A stretch of DNA of 64,000 bases, from assembly GCF_006715085.1 (NCBI RefSeq), contig NZ_VFMM01000001.1:1922001-1986000 (forward strand), given 5' to 3'. Below the pieces are notes generated by a model. That model ran no database searches and was not told the DNA's origin. It saw only the letters and a list, made by a program, of their open reading frames with translations. Positions 27,919 through 36,398 of the stretch are shown one piece after another. The translations under genes were made by a program, and so were the position numbers. Each line of letters starts with the position of its first letter. Within the stretch, counting starts at the first letter, position 1. Source of the DNA: Kribbella jejuensis. Its GTDB lineage: Bacteria; Actinomycetota; Actinomycetes; Propionibacteriales; Kribbellaceae.

Positions 27919-28675
27919 GGAAGTCGGCCACCACGGGAGCCAGGGCTTCGGGTGGTACGGCGTGGTGCTGGTCGGGGAGCTCCGTGAAGGTGGCGTTGGG
28001 CAGGAGCTTCACGATGCGGTGTGCGGCGTCGATCATGAACGGCGCGGTGGCGGTGCCGGCGAGGACGAGCGTCTCCTGCGTGATGGTGCGCAGCAGTGCG
28101 ACCGGGGTGCCGCCCTGGTCGAGGCCGTGCCCCATCACCGCGAAGTCGTAGGCCAGTGTCGGCGCCAGGTCCGCCAGGCCGGGGATCGCCGCGACCTGTA
28201 GTGCTTCCTGCTTCGGCATGCCCGTCATCAGCAGGAACAGCTCGACCGCCTCCTGGTTCCTGCCTTCGCGGATGCGCTCCAACACTTGCTCGCCGTCGTC
28301 GGACGGGTCCACGTCGTCGGGCCCGTACGGCGGCTCGTGCAGCACGACCTTGGTGAACGGGAGTGTGTTGCACGCGATGGCCGCGAGCCCGGCACCGGAC
28401 GAGTGCCCGTAGATGGCCGCCGTACCTCCGACTGCCTCGAGCACCGCCGCGATGTCCTCCACCTCGTGCTGGACGCTGTACGGCGCTGTGTCGCCGGAGT
28501 CCCCGCGGCCGCGCCGGTCGTACGTCACCACGTCGTACTGGCTCGCCAGCGCGTCCGCCAGCGGCCGGAGCGCGTTGCGGTCGCACAGCGCTCCCCCGAC
28601 CAGGATCACCGACGGGCCGCTGCCCAGGCGGTCGTAGGCGATCGTCGTACCGTCCGCGGACGTCACTTTCTCCAT
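27908..28675 (-). CDS. alpha/beta hydrolase
   Basis: A 255-residue hydrolase. The oxyanion region ILVGGALCDR precedes YDRRGRGDSGDT; the nucleophile elbow is GHSSGAG. The catalytic His is probably in PDQHHAVPP near the C-terminus. It resembles small actinobacterial esterase-like proteins with no defined substrate. It stands alone, between convergent and divergent neighbours. Confidence 0.82.
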   Translation of the reverse strand: MEKVTSADGTTIAYDRLGSGPSVILVGGALCDRNALRPLADALASQYDVVTYDRRGRGDSGDTAPYSVQHEVEDIAAVLEAVGGTAAIYGHSSGAGLAAIACNTLPFTKVVLHEPPYGPDDVDPSDDGEQVLERIREGRNQEAVELFLLMTGMPKQEALQVAAIPGLADLAPTLAYDFAVMGHGLDQGGTPVALLRTITQETLVLAGTATAPFMIDAAHRIVKLLPNATFTELPDQHHAVPPEALAPVVADFLRR

Positions 28676-28781
28676 CTGAGACTCCTCGCTCGTTGCTGCT
28701 GTCGACGGTACGTCGGAGCCGCCGGCGGTAGTTCGACATAACCGCTGGCCGAGGACCCGTCCGGGTGGTTCACTGCTCGCG

Positions 28782-29564
28782 ATGATTACCAGAGTCGACG
28801 ACTACCTCCACGCCGTGCCGTTGTCAGGCGCGGTGGCCGAGCAGGTCGGTCCGTTCACATTGTTCCGCAGTACGACGATCTGGCCGTACTACGCGCGGCC
28901 CGTGCCCGGAGCGGGGGTCACGATCGAGCCGGGCGATGTAGAGCTCGTCCGGAAACGCTGCGCCGAGCTGGAGATTCCCCTGAGCTTCGAGTGGGTCGTG
29001 GACACCTGCCCGTCGCTGGGCCCGGCCGCTGAAGCAGCAGGTCTCTCCGTCGTCGAGCACCCGCTGTTGGTGCTCGAGCGGGCGGACTTCCGTCCTGCCG
29101 TGGCTGACGCTCGCTGCGAGGTGCTGCCGGCTGATGAGGCCGTGGTGCGCCAGTCGCGGGCTGTGGTCAACCTGGCGTTCGGTGAGTCGGGTACTGCTGT
29201 TGGCAACGCAGGGCCGGCCGAGAGAGACGCCGCAGCTGCTGAGTTGGCGGACGACCTGGTCGCGACGCTACTGGACCGCATGAGTCGTGGGGTGTCAGTG
29301 AACGCCGCGGCCTTCACTGAAGACGGTGTGGTCGCGGCAGGTACGCACCAGCCGGTTGACTCGACCAGCGAAATCGTCGGCGTCGGCACGCTGCCCGCGA
29401 TGCGGCGGCGCGGCCTTGGCGCCGCGGTGACGTCCGCCCTCGTGGAGCACGCGCTGGACAACGGCGTGGATCTCGTACTGCTCTCCGCCGAGTCCGACGC
29501 CGTCGCGGCGGTCTACGAACGCGTGGGGTTCCGCAGAATCGGGAGCGCCGGAGCAGCCGAGTGA
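28782..29564 (+). CDS. GNAT-family N-acetyltransferase
   Basis: A 260-residue protein whose C-terminal 140 residues form a GNAT fold. Motif A is EIVGVGTLPAMRRRGLGAAV, supplying the acetyl-CoA Q/RxxGxG/A loop, and AAVYERVGFRRIG is motif B. The N-terminal 110 residues (RCAELEIPLSFEWV) form an accessory domain seen in actinobacterial members. The substrate is unknown. Its TGA overlaps the start of the broken kinase gene. Confidence 0.82.
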   Translation: MITRVDDYLHAVPLSGAVAEQVGPFTLFRSTTIWPYYARPVPGAGVTIEPGDVELVRKRCAELEIPLSFEWVVDTCPSLGPAAEAAGLSVVEHPLLVLERADFRPAVADARCEVLPADEAVVRQSRAVVNLAFGESGTAVGNAGPAERDAAAAELADDLVATLLDRMSRGVSVNAAAFTEDGVVAAGTHQPVDSTSEIVGVGTLPAMRRRGLGAAVTSALVEHALDNGVDLVLLSAESDAVAAVYERVGFRRIGSAGAAE

Positions 29565-29841
29565 CCGGGAGCCCGAGCACCCACCTCGTCGTCCTACGAG
29601 GGAACTCGGGCTCCGGCAAGTCGACCACCGCACGCACGCTCCGCGAACGCCTCGGCCGCGGCACGGCCTGGGGCGAGCCGGCACGAGTTCGGGGTGGAGG
29701 CGATGCGGGACTGGTACCGCGGGGGGGGATCTGCTGGACGGCGTGGAGCAGACCGTGATCGGGGCGGACAGCACGTTGGACGAGACCGTGGCACGGATCC
29801 CGACCGACCTCGGGCGTGATCCCGTACCGTTGGAGGGATGA
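29561..29841 (+). pseudogene. truncated P-loop kinase (AAA_33-like), deletion plus frameshift
   Basis: The start is intact: LVVLRGNSGSGKSTTARTLR with a full Walker A. From about 29682 the sequence jumps to what looks like the kinase C-terminus in another frame (HEFGVEAMRDWYRGG). After a run of eight G (29731-29738) it shifts again to DLLDGVEQTVIGADSTLDET and ends at TGA 29841, overlapping the next ATG. A full-length kinase of this kind has roughly 90-100 more codons in the middle. An internal deletion plus a homopolymer indel therefore made it non-functional. Confidence 0.72.
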
Positions 29842-32120
29842 GCACGACCGAGCCGACCCGCCCCCGTACCCTCGCCGAGGCGTTGCGGGGCTGGGGCGAC
29901 GCCGCGCTCGGTGAGCTGCTCCGCCGGCGCCCCGACCTGGCGCTGCCGATTCCTGCCGACACCGGGCAGTTGGCGGCGCGCGCGACCAGCAACGCGTCGG
30001 CCGCACGCGCGATCAACCGGCTGGACGAGTTCGGTGTGGACCTCTTGGAGGCCCTGTCAGCGCTCCCCGAGCCCGTCGATCTCGCAGCGTTGGCTGAAGG
30101 CGTCGGCCAGCCGCAGGAGGTCGTCCGGCCGCGTGTGGCTGAGCTACTGGAGCTCGCGCTGGTCTGGGGTACAGAGGACGACCTGCGGCTGATCCGCGCG
30201 GTCCACGAGCTGCTTGGCCCGACCCCGGCCGGGCTCGGCCCCATCACCACCCGGCACTTCGGCGATCTGGACAAGCTGATCGAGGAAGCCGGTCCGGACG
30301 CGCGCGCGGTACTCGACAAGCTGACCTGGGGTCCGCCGACGGGCTCCGTCGAGAAGGCTGACCGGCCGGTGACGATCGCGTCGGCGCGTACACCCGTGGA
30401 GCGGCTGCTGGCGCGCGGGCTCGTCGTACCGAAGGACGCGAACACCGTGGTACTGCCACGGCAGATCGGGCTGCACCTGCGCGGCGGACGGGTGCTGGCG
30501 TCGACCCGGCCGGTGCCGCCGCCGCTGGACGGCAAGAAGGTGTCCGCCACGATCGCCGACCGCGCTGCGGCGGGTGCGGCGTTGGACCTGGTGCGGCTGG
30601 TGGACCGTGCACTGGAGCAGCTGGGGACTGAGCCGCCGCCTGTGCTGCGCACTGGCGGTATTGGTGTCCGGGAGCTGCGGAGCCTCGCCGGGAAGATCGG
30701 TGCGGAGGAGCACACCGCTGCGGCTGTGCTGGAGATGGCGCATGCGGCCGGGCTGGTTGCTGCGGTCGAGGTTGGTACCAGTGAGCTCTGGCTGCCTACC
30801 AGCGCCTACGACGACTGGCTGGAGCTCGACCTTGCGCATCGATGGGCCCAGCTGGTCATGGCCTGGTTCTCCGGGCTCAGGGCGATTGGGCTGATCGGAC
30901 GGCGGGACAGCACGGGCAGCACCGCGGCCGCGCGCGAGCGGCTGATCAACGCATTGGCTCCGGACCTGGAGCGGTTGCTGGCTCCGGAGATCCGGCTGTT
31001 GACGCTGCAGGCGCTGGCGCAGGCCGGTACGGGCATTGCTCCTGCTCCGGAGACCGTGGTGACGTGGGTCGCGTGGCATCGCCCGCGGCGCGGTGGGCAG
31101 TTCCGGGACGACCTGGTCGAGTGGAGCGTGTCTGAGGCGGCCCTGCTCGGGCTGACCGGTCTTGGTGCATTGGCGAAGCATGCGCAGCCGTTGCTGGGCG
31201 CTGAACCGACAACTGATGAGCTGGCCGAGGCGATCAGCCCGCTGATGCCGGAGCCGGTGTCGGAGGTCCTGCTGCAGGCTGACCTCACTGCGATTGCTCC
31301 TGGTCCTTTGGTGCGCTCCGTACAGGACGAGCTCTCTGCGATGGCCGACGTGGAGTCGGACGGTGGTGCGGGCGTCTACAGGTTCAGTGACAGCTCAGTA
31401 CGGCGTGCTTTCGATCTGGGACGTACTGCGGAGCAGTTGCACACGTGGTTGGCGGAACACTCTCGTACACCGGTACCGCAGCCGCTGACGTACCTCATCG
31501 ACGACGTGGCGCGACGGCACGGCGTTCTGCGGCTCGGCACGGCGTCGACGTACCTGCGGTGTGACGACGAGGACGTGCTGACGCAGCTCCTGAAGTCCAA
31601 CCTGCCCGGTGTGCGCTTCCGCCGGTTGGCGCCGACGGTCGTGGTGTCGCCGTCGCCGCCGGACATGGTGCTCAGCCGGTTGCGGGACGCGGGGTTGGCG
31701 CCGCTGGCGGAGACGTTCGACGGTGCCCTGCATGTGACGGGTGCACCGCGCCGGGGCGAGGCGCCACGTCGCCGTACCAGCCGGGACTTCAACGAGAGCG
31801 CGTTCGACCTCACCGACGACCAGGTCAAGGCCGTGATCGAGAAGGTCCGCACCGGCGACCGGATAGCCGCCGAACGGCCCGGCGACGAGGGCCTGGTCGA
31901 ACCAGCCGCCCCCGCCGAAACCATCGCCGTCCTCACGAACGCGGCCGAAGCCCACACCCGCACGTGGATCTCCTACGTGGACCACAACGGCCATGCGTCC
32001 GAACGCATCGTGGAACCGGCCCGAGTAGCCGACGGCTGGCTCACCGCGTACGACGACACCACCGAAACCCCCCGCACCTACGCCCTCCACCGAATCTCCT
32101 CCGCCCGCCCGGTCGAGTAG
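29838..32120 (+). CDS. helicase-associated domain protein (XPB partner)
   Basis: A 760-residue protein of the actinobacterial 'helicase C-terminal/helicase-associated' family that precedes XPB genes (compare M. tuberculosis Rv0862c). It starts TLAEALRGWGDAALGELLRR and has winged-helix-like repeats and a long alpha-helical middle. The C-terminal DNA-binding-like domain reads RTWISYVDHNGHASERIVEP. It has no Walker motifs, so it is not itself an ATPase. It lies 63 bp upstream of the XPB helicase gene and probably works with it. Confidence 0.8.
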   Translation: MSTTEPTRPRTLAEALRGWGDAALGELLRRRPDLALPIPADTGQLAARATSNASAARAINRLDEFGVDLLEALSALPEPVDLAALAEGVGQPQEVVRPRVAELLELALVWGTEDDLRLIRAVHELLGPTPAGLGPITTRHFGDLDKLIEEAGPDARAVLDKLTWGPPTGSVEKADRPVTIASARTPVERLLARGLVVPKDANTVVLPRQIGLHLRGGRVLASTRPVPPPLDGKKVSATIADRAAAGAALDLVRLVDRALEQLGTEPPPVLRTGGIGVRELRSLAGKIGAEEHTAAAVLEMAHAAGLVAAVEVGTSELWLPTSAYDDWLELDLAHRWAQLVMAWFSGLRAIGLIGRRDSTGSTAAARERLINALAPDLERLLAPEIRLLTLQALAQAGTGIAPAPETVVTWVAWHRPRRGGQFRDDLVEWSVSEAALLGLTGLGALAKHAQPLLGAEPTTDELAEAISPLMPEPVSEVLLQADLTAIAPGPLVRSVQDELSAMADVESDGGAGVYRFSDSSVRRAFDLGRTAEQLHTWLAEHSRTPVPQPLTYLIDDVARRHGVLRLGTASTYLRCDDEDVLTQLLKSNLPGVRFRRLAPTVVVSPSPPDMVLSRLRDAGLAPLAETFDGALHVTGAPRRGEAPRRRTSRDFNESAFDLTDDQVKAVIEKVRTGDRIAAERPGDEGLVEPAAPAETIAVLTNAAEAHTRTWISYVDHNGHASERIVEPARVADGWLTAYDDTTETPRTYALHRISSARPVE

Positions 32121-32183
32121 CAGCGGAGGGTGTTTGGGGGGAGGAGGCACAATGGAGGGTCGGGGCGAGGATAGGAGTTGCGG

Positions 32184-33824
32184 GTGTCGGACGGTCCTTT
32201 GATCGTGCAGTCGGACAAGACCTTGTTGCTGGAGACGGCGCATGCGGACGCCAACGAGTGCCGGAAGGCCATTGCGCCGTTCGCTGAGTTGGAGCGGGCG
32301 CCGGAGCACGTACACACGTACCGGCTGACGCCGCTGGGGCTGTGGAACGCCCGGGCCGCGGGGCACGACGCGGAGCAGGTGATCGACGTACTGCTGCGCT
32401 ACAGCCGCTACCCGGTCCCCCACTCGTTGCTGGTCGACATCGCCGAGACCCTGGATCGCTACGGGCGCCTGCGGCTCGAGAAGCACCCGCAGCACGGTCT
32501 GGTACTGGTCACGACCGACCGGCCGGTGCTGGAGGAGGTGCTGCGCAGCAACAAGGTCAAGCCGATGCTGGGCGAGCGGCTCGACGACGACACCGTCCTG
32601 GTGCACCCCTCGGAGCGTGGGCATCTCAAGCAGACCCTGCTGAAGCTGGGCTGGCCCGCCGAGGACCTGGCCGGGTACGTCGACGGTGAGGCGCACAAGA
32701 TCGACCTGGTGAAGGACGGCTGGGACCTGCGGCCGTACCAGGAACAGGCGACCGACTCGTTCTGGCACGGCGGCTCCGGTGTCGTCGTACTCCCCTGTGG
32801 CGCCGGCAAGACGATCGTCGGCGCGGCCGCGATGGCGCAGGCGTCCGCGACCACGCTGATCCTGGTCACGAACACGGTGTCCGCGCGACAGTGGAAGGAC
32901 GAGCTGCTCCGCCGGACCACGCTCACCGAGGACGAGATCGGCGAGTACTCCGGTGCGCGCAAGGAGATCCGCCCGGTGACGATCGCGACGTACCAGGTGA
33001 TGACGACGCGGCGGAAGGGCGTCTACACGCACCTGGAGCTGTTCGACGCGCGCGACTGGGGCCTGATCGTGTACGACGAGGTGCACCTGCTGCCGGCGCC
33101 GATCTTCCGGATGACCGCCGACCTGCAGACCCGCCGGCGGCTCGGCCTGACCGCGACGCTGGTCCGCGAGGACGGCCGCGAGGGCGACGTGTTCTCGCTG
33201 ATCGGCCCCAAGCGGTACGACGCCCCGTGGAAGGACATCGAGGCGCAGGGCTGGATCGCGCCCGCGGACTGTGTCGAGGTGCGGGTGGACCTCGAGCAGA
33301 CCGAGCGGTTCGTGTACGCGACCGCCGAGCCCGAGGACCGCTACCGCCTCGCCGCGTCCACCCCCGCGAAGTCCAAGCTGGTACGCCGGATCGCCGAGCA
33401 CCACGCGGACGAACCGCTGCTCGTCATCGGCCAGTACATCGACCAGCTCGACGAACTGGGCGAACGCCTCGAATGCCCGGTGATCAAGGGCGAGACGACC
33501 GTCCGCGAACGGCAACGCCTGTTCGACGCGTTCCGGCACGGGGAAATCACCCGGCTGGTGGTCAGCAAGGTCGCGAACTTCTCCATCGACCTGCCCGAGG
33601 CGTCGGTCGCCATCCAGGTGTCCGGCACGTTCGGTTCCCGCCAGGAAGAGGCCCAGCGCCTGGGCCGGGTCCTCCGCCCCAAGGGCGACGGCCGCACCGC
33701 CCGCTTCTACTCGATCGTCGCCCGAGACACCATCGACGCAGAATTCGCCGCCCACCGCCAACGCTTCCTGGCCGAACAGGGCTACGCCTACACGATCGTG
33801 GACGCCGAAAACCTCTTCGCCTGA
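32184..33824 (+). CDS. XPB/ERCC3-type DNA repair helicase
   Basis: A 546-residue superfamily 2 3'-5' helicase. Walker A is CGAGKT (205-210) and the Walker B box is DEVH (298-301). RED-like LVREDGREGDVFSLIGPKRY follows, and motif VI is QRLGRVLRPKGDGRTARFYS. The N-terminal damage-recognition-like domain (1-180) is present. GTG 32184 is chosen because AGGAG ends seven bases upstream, while TTG 32178 touches it. Bacterial XPB is thought to act in nucleotide excision repair or transcription remodelling. Its last 32 bp are duplicated downstream. Confidence 0.88.
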   Translation: MSDGPLIVQSDKTLLLETAHADANECRKAIAPFAELERAPEHVHTYRLTPLGLWNARAAGHDAEQVIDVLLRYSRYPVPHSLLVDIAETLDRYGRLRLEKHPQHGLVLVTTDRPVLEEVLRSNKVKPMLGERLDDDTVLVHPSERGHLKQTLLKLGWPAEDLAGYVDGEAHKIDLVKDGWDLRPYQEQATDSFWHGGSGVVVLPCGAGKTIVGAAAMAQASATTLILVTNTVSARQWKDELLRRTTLTEDEIGEYSGARKEIRPVTIATYQVMTTRRKGVYTHLELFDARDWGLIVYDEVHLLPAPIFRMTADLQTRRRLGLTATLVREDGREGDVFSLIGPKRYDAPWKDIEAQGWIAPADCVEVRVDLEQTERFVYATAEPEDRYRLAASTPAKSKLVRRIAEHHADEPLLVIGQYIDQLDELGERLECPVIKGETTVRERQRLFDAFRHGEITRLVVSKVANFSIDLPEASVAIQVSGTFGSRQEEAQRLGRVLRPKGDGRTARFYSIVARDTIDAEFAAHRQRFLAEQGYAYTIVDAENLFA

Positions 33825-33886
33825 CTCAAAAGAAGGAAGACGAAGGAAGAGGGGCGATCGTGGATGCCGAAAACCTCTTCGCCTGA
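33793..33886 (+). repeat. 32-bp direct duplication of the XPB gene end flanking a purine tract
   Basis: 33793-33824 (last 10 codons and stop of the XPB gene) and 33855-33886 are identical except for one base (C/T). Between them is a 30-bp insert that is nearly pure A/G from 33828. The second copy has no start and is not expressed on its own. The arrangement resembles a target duplication around a small insertion. Confidence 0.85.
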
Positions 33887-33941
33887 GACGGCACGGCGAC
33901 ACGCAGTAATCGGCACGATAACGCTCAGTCAGCGACACTCG

Positions 33942-33963
33942 TCCTGCAGGTTCCCCTGCAGGA
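33942..33963. promoter_or_regulatory. perfect 9-bp stem-loop reaching the ribosome-binding site
   Basis: TCCTGCAGG (33942-33950), a TTCC loop, and CCTGCAGGA (33955-33963). The 3' arm overlaps the GGAGGAG ribosome-binding site of the next gene (ATG 33974). As RNA it would sequester the site; as DNA it could be an operator. Confidence 0.6.
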
Positions 33964-33973
33964 GGAGCAGCCT

Positions 33974-34714
33974 ATGGCCGACCGGATCGAGCAGCTACTG
34001 CATCGCCGTACCGACCTGAGCACGTTCCTGGTGCACCTGACGAAGGACACCGACACGGGCACCGCGCGAGAGAACGTTTTGTCGATCGCCGAATCGCGAA
34101 CGATCGAAGCCCGAACTGCGTTCGGTCTCGCGCGGCAGCAGGACGTCCACCTTCGCCGGACGGAGGCCACCCAGCGTGTGGTTTGTTTCTCGGAGACGCC
34201 GCTCGAGCACACCTGGATGATGGTCCGCGAGATCCAGGGGCGCCGGGAGGCGTTCTCGAAGTACGGCCTCGTCTTCACCAAGACGATCTGCCGGCGCGAG
34301 GGATGCAATCCGGTCTGGTACCTGGACATCAACTTGGGACACAGCTGGCTGACCTATCCGGTCAGGCGACAGATCGAGCGAGCTCTCGCAGAGTCGACGG
34401 TCGACGGGCACGTGATCCCAGAACTGCTGGCTGAGCAGGACATCCTGCAGCTCACACCGTTCATGGAGAAGATGGGGAGCCCCAACGGACAGCGAAGAGA
34501 ATTCTCCTGGGAGCGCGAGTGGCGGCACGTCGGCCACTTCCGGTTCAAGTCAGCCGAGAACGTAGTAGCACTACTGGCCCCCGAAGAGGACCACAACGAT
34601 CTTCGGCAGGATCTGACCTATGCCTGGCAACGGCGCGAGGTTCCGCTGATCGATCCGGACTGGGGGCTCGAACGTATGATCTCGACGCTGTCCCGGGTCA
34701 GGTTCGACTGCTAG
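33974..34714 (+). CDS. AbiGi-like protein (possible abortive-infection antitoxin family)
   Basis: A 246-residue soluble protein I recognise only tentatively. Motifs run FLVHLTKDTDT near the N-terminus, then VVCFSETPLEHTW, SKYGLVFTKT, GCNPVWYLDINLG and EREWRHVGHF. The same order of 'VCFxExPL', 'YGxxxxK', 'NPVxY' and 'EREWR' occurs in the AbiGi family (Pfam PF10899). GC is lower than the neighbours, it follows the duplicated XPB end, and no toxin partner is visible beside it. These points suggest acquisition. The 3' end overlaps the convergent gntR gene by 4 bp. Confidence 0.5.
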   Translation: MADRIEQLLHRRTDLSTFLVHLTKDTDTGTARENVLSIAESRTIEARTAFGLARQQDVHLRRTEATQRVVCFSETPLEHTWMMVREIQGRREAFSKYGLVFTKTICRREGCNPVWYLDINLGHSWLTYPVRRQIERALAESTVDGHVIPELLAEQDILQLTPFMEKMGSPNGQRREFSWEREWRHVGHFRFKSAENVVALLAPEEDHNDLRQDLTYAWQRREVPLIDPDWGLERMISTLSRVRFDC

Positions 34715-35421
34715 TCGCCGAGGCGGGTGTGGATGCCGTTGAAGTGGGACTTCATGGAGGTGGCGTAGGTCGTGGGGTTGCCGGATTCGAGGGCGTTCAG
34801 GAGGTCTCGGTGCCAGGCGGCGGCGTCGGCGGGGGTGTAGCGGGCGCCGGGGAGGCGGGCGTCTACTTGGGCGAAGGTCCGCCAGAAGACTGAGAGCAGG
34901 TCTATGACCAGGGCGTTGCCCAGGGGTTCGTAGAGGGCCTGGTGGAACGCCCAGTCTTCTTCGGGGAAGTACTTGCCTTCCGCGGCCTTGGATTCCATCC
35001 GTTCGACGATGGGTTCGAGGGTCTCGTAGCCGTGGGTTTTGAAGTGTTCGACGACGTCGTCGGCGAGACCCACCTCGATGGCTTGGCGAACCTCCAGGAC
35101 GTTCTGTACGTCCCGGAGGTCGCCGGCCATGGACTGGGACATGCGGAAGGCGAGACCATCTTCGAGGGACTGGAGGTTCACCTCGCCGACGTACGTGCCG
35201 TAGCCGTGACGGATCTCGATGATGCCGACCGCCTGGAGTGCCTTCATCGCCTCGCGGAGCGGGTGCCGGCCGACGCCGAGCTGAGCCATCAGTTCCTGCT
35301 CGTTCGGCAGCGGGTCGCCTGCCTTCAGACCGCGTTCCAGGATGTACGACTTCATCGCGTCGCGGATGAAGGACTGGTTCCCTGCCGCCCCACGTGCCCG
35401 GCTGAGCCCACCCGTTGTCAC
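34711..35421 (-). CDS. GntR/FadR-family (FCD) transcriptional regulator
   Basis: A 236-residue regulator. The winged helix-turn-helix is PNEQELMAQLGVGRHPLREA then IEIRHGYGTYV. The all-helical FCD domain carries metal-ligand candidates in EEDWAFHQALYE and AWHRDLLNAL. It is the last gene of the sialidase-aldolase-gntR operon. It probably binds the palindrome at 37436-37459 and is released by a sugar acid, as in other FCD regulators (inference). Confidence 0.88.
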   Translation of the reverse strand: MTTGGLSRARGAAGNQSFIRDAMKSYILERGLKAGDPLPNEQELMAQLGVGRHPLREAMKALQAVGIIEIRHGYGTYVGEVNLQSLEDGLAFRMSQSMAGDLRDVQNVLEVRQAIEVGLADDVVEHFKTHGYETLEPIVERMESKAAEGKYFPEEDWAFHQALYEPLGNALVIDLLSVFWRTFAQVDARLPGARYTPADAAAWHRDLLNALESGNPTTYATSMKSHFNGIHTRLGD

Positions 35422-35448
35422 TGCCGGCCTCCCGATGTCTGAGATCGC

Positions 35449-36384
35449 TCAGTGTAATCCGGCGCGGTCCAGTAGCGGCCGGACGGCGGCGATCTCGGTG
35501 TCGTTCAGGGCGATACTGGGGTACGCCGTCAGCGGGCAGTCGATCACGCCCAACAGGTAGAGGCCCGCCTTGAACGCGCCCAGTGCGGCCGAGCTCGCGC
35601 CCATCCGGGACCGGTCCGCGACGTGGATGATGTCGAAGAGCCGGAACAGGCGGTCCTGCTCTTCTCTCGCCGCCGAAGCGTCTCCGGCGACGGCCGACTT
35701 GAACAACCGCACATAACCCGAGGGGTCTACGTTGCCGAGGCCTGGTACTACTCCGTCGACGCCGAAGGCCAGCGCCGAGTCGACGGTTACCTCCGAGCCG
35801 GTCATGACGGCGAAGCCGTTCAGCTTCTTCTCGCGGCGTTGTAGTACGAGTTCGCGCAGTGAGGTTTCCTGGCCGGACGAATCTTTTACGCCGGCGATCA
35901 CACCCTGTTCGCCCAGGGACGTTACGAGCGATGCCGGGAGCTTGGTGCCGACACGCGGCGGGATGTCGTAGGCGTACAGCGGCAACCCGTCGGCCCGGGC
36001 AGACAGCTGCTTGAAGTGGCGCTCTATCTCCGCTGGGTGGGTGGCTGCGTAGAAGGGGGCTGTGGCGACGAGGCCGTCGACCCCGGCTTTCAGTGCGGTT
36101 GAGATGTGGGACGCGACGCGGTTGGTGGAGGTGTCGATGACGCCTGCCAGTACCGGTACCTGACCGGCTACCGCCGCGACCGTCGTCTCCAGCACGGTCT
36201 GGCGTTGGTCGTCGGTCAGGAAGGTGCCCTCGCCGGAGGTGCCGAGTACGAAGACCCCGTCCACACCGCCGGTCAGCTGGTACTCGATCAGCCGCGCCAG
36301 CGAGGCGGTGTCGACGTCGTACGACGGGGTGAGCGGGGTGACCAGCGGCGGTACGACGCCGGTCAGCTGGGCGGACTCGGTCAA
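35449..36384 (-). CDS. DapA/NanA-family aldolase (N-acetylneuraminate lyase-like)
   Basis: A 311-residue TIM-barrel lyase. GTSGEGTFLTDDQR carries the carboxylate-binding loop, YAYDIPPR the catalytic Tyr and GVKDSSGQ the Schiff-base Lys. Its place between a sialidase and a GntR regulator suggests cleavage of a 2-keto-3-deoxy sugar acid such as N-acetylneuraminate. True dihydrodipicolinate synthase is unlikely. No kinase or epimerase of sialate catabolism is in the window, so the substrate stays open. Confidence 0.82.
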   Translation of the reverse strand: MTESAQLTGVVPPLVTPLTPSYDVDTASLARLIEYQLTGGVDGVFVLGTSGEGTFLTDDQRQTVLETTVAAVAGQVPVLAGVIDTSTNRVASHISTALKAGVDGLVATAPFYAATHPAEIERHFKQLSARADGLPLYAYDIPPRVGTKLPASLVTSLGEQGVIAGVKDSSGQETSLRELVLQRREKKLNGFAVMTGSEVTVDSALAFGVDGVVPGLGNVDPSGYVRLFKSAVAGDASAAREEQDRLFRLFDIIHVADRSRMGASSAALGAFKAGLYLLGVIDCPLTAYPSIALNDTEIAAVRPLLDRAGLH

Positions 36385-36398
36385 AACAGCTCCAACCT

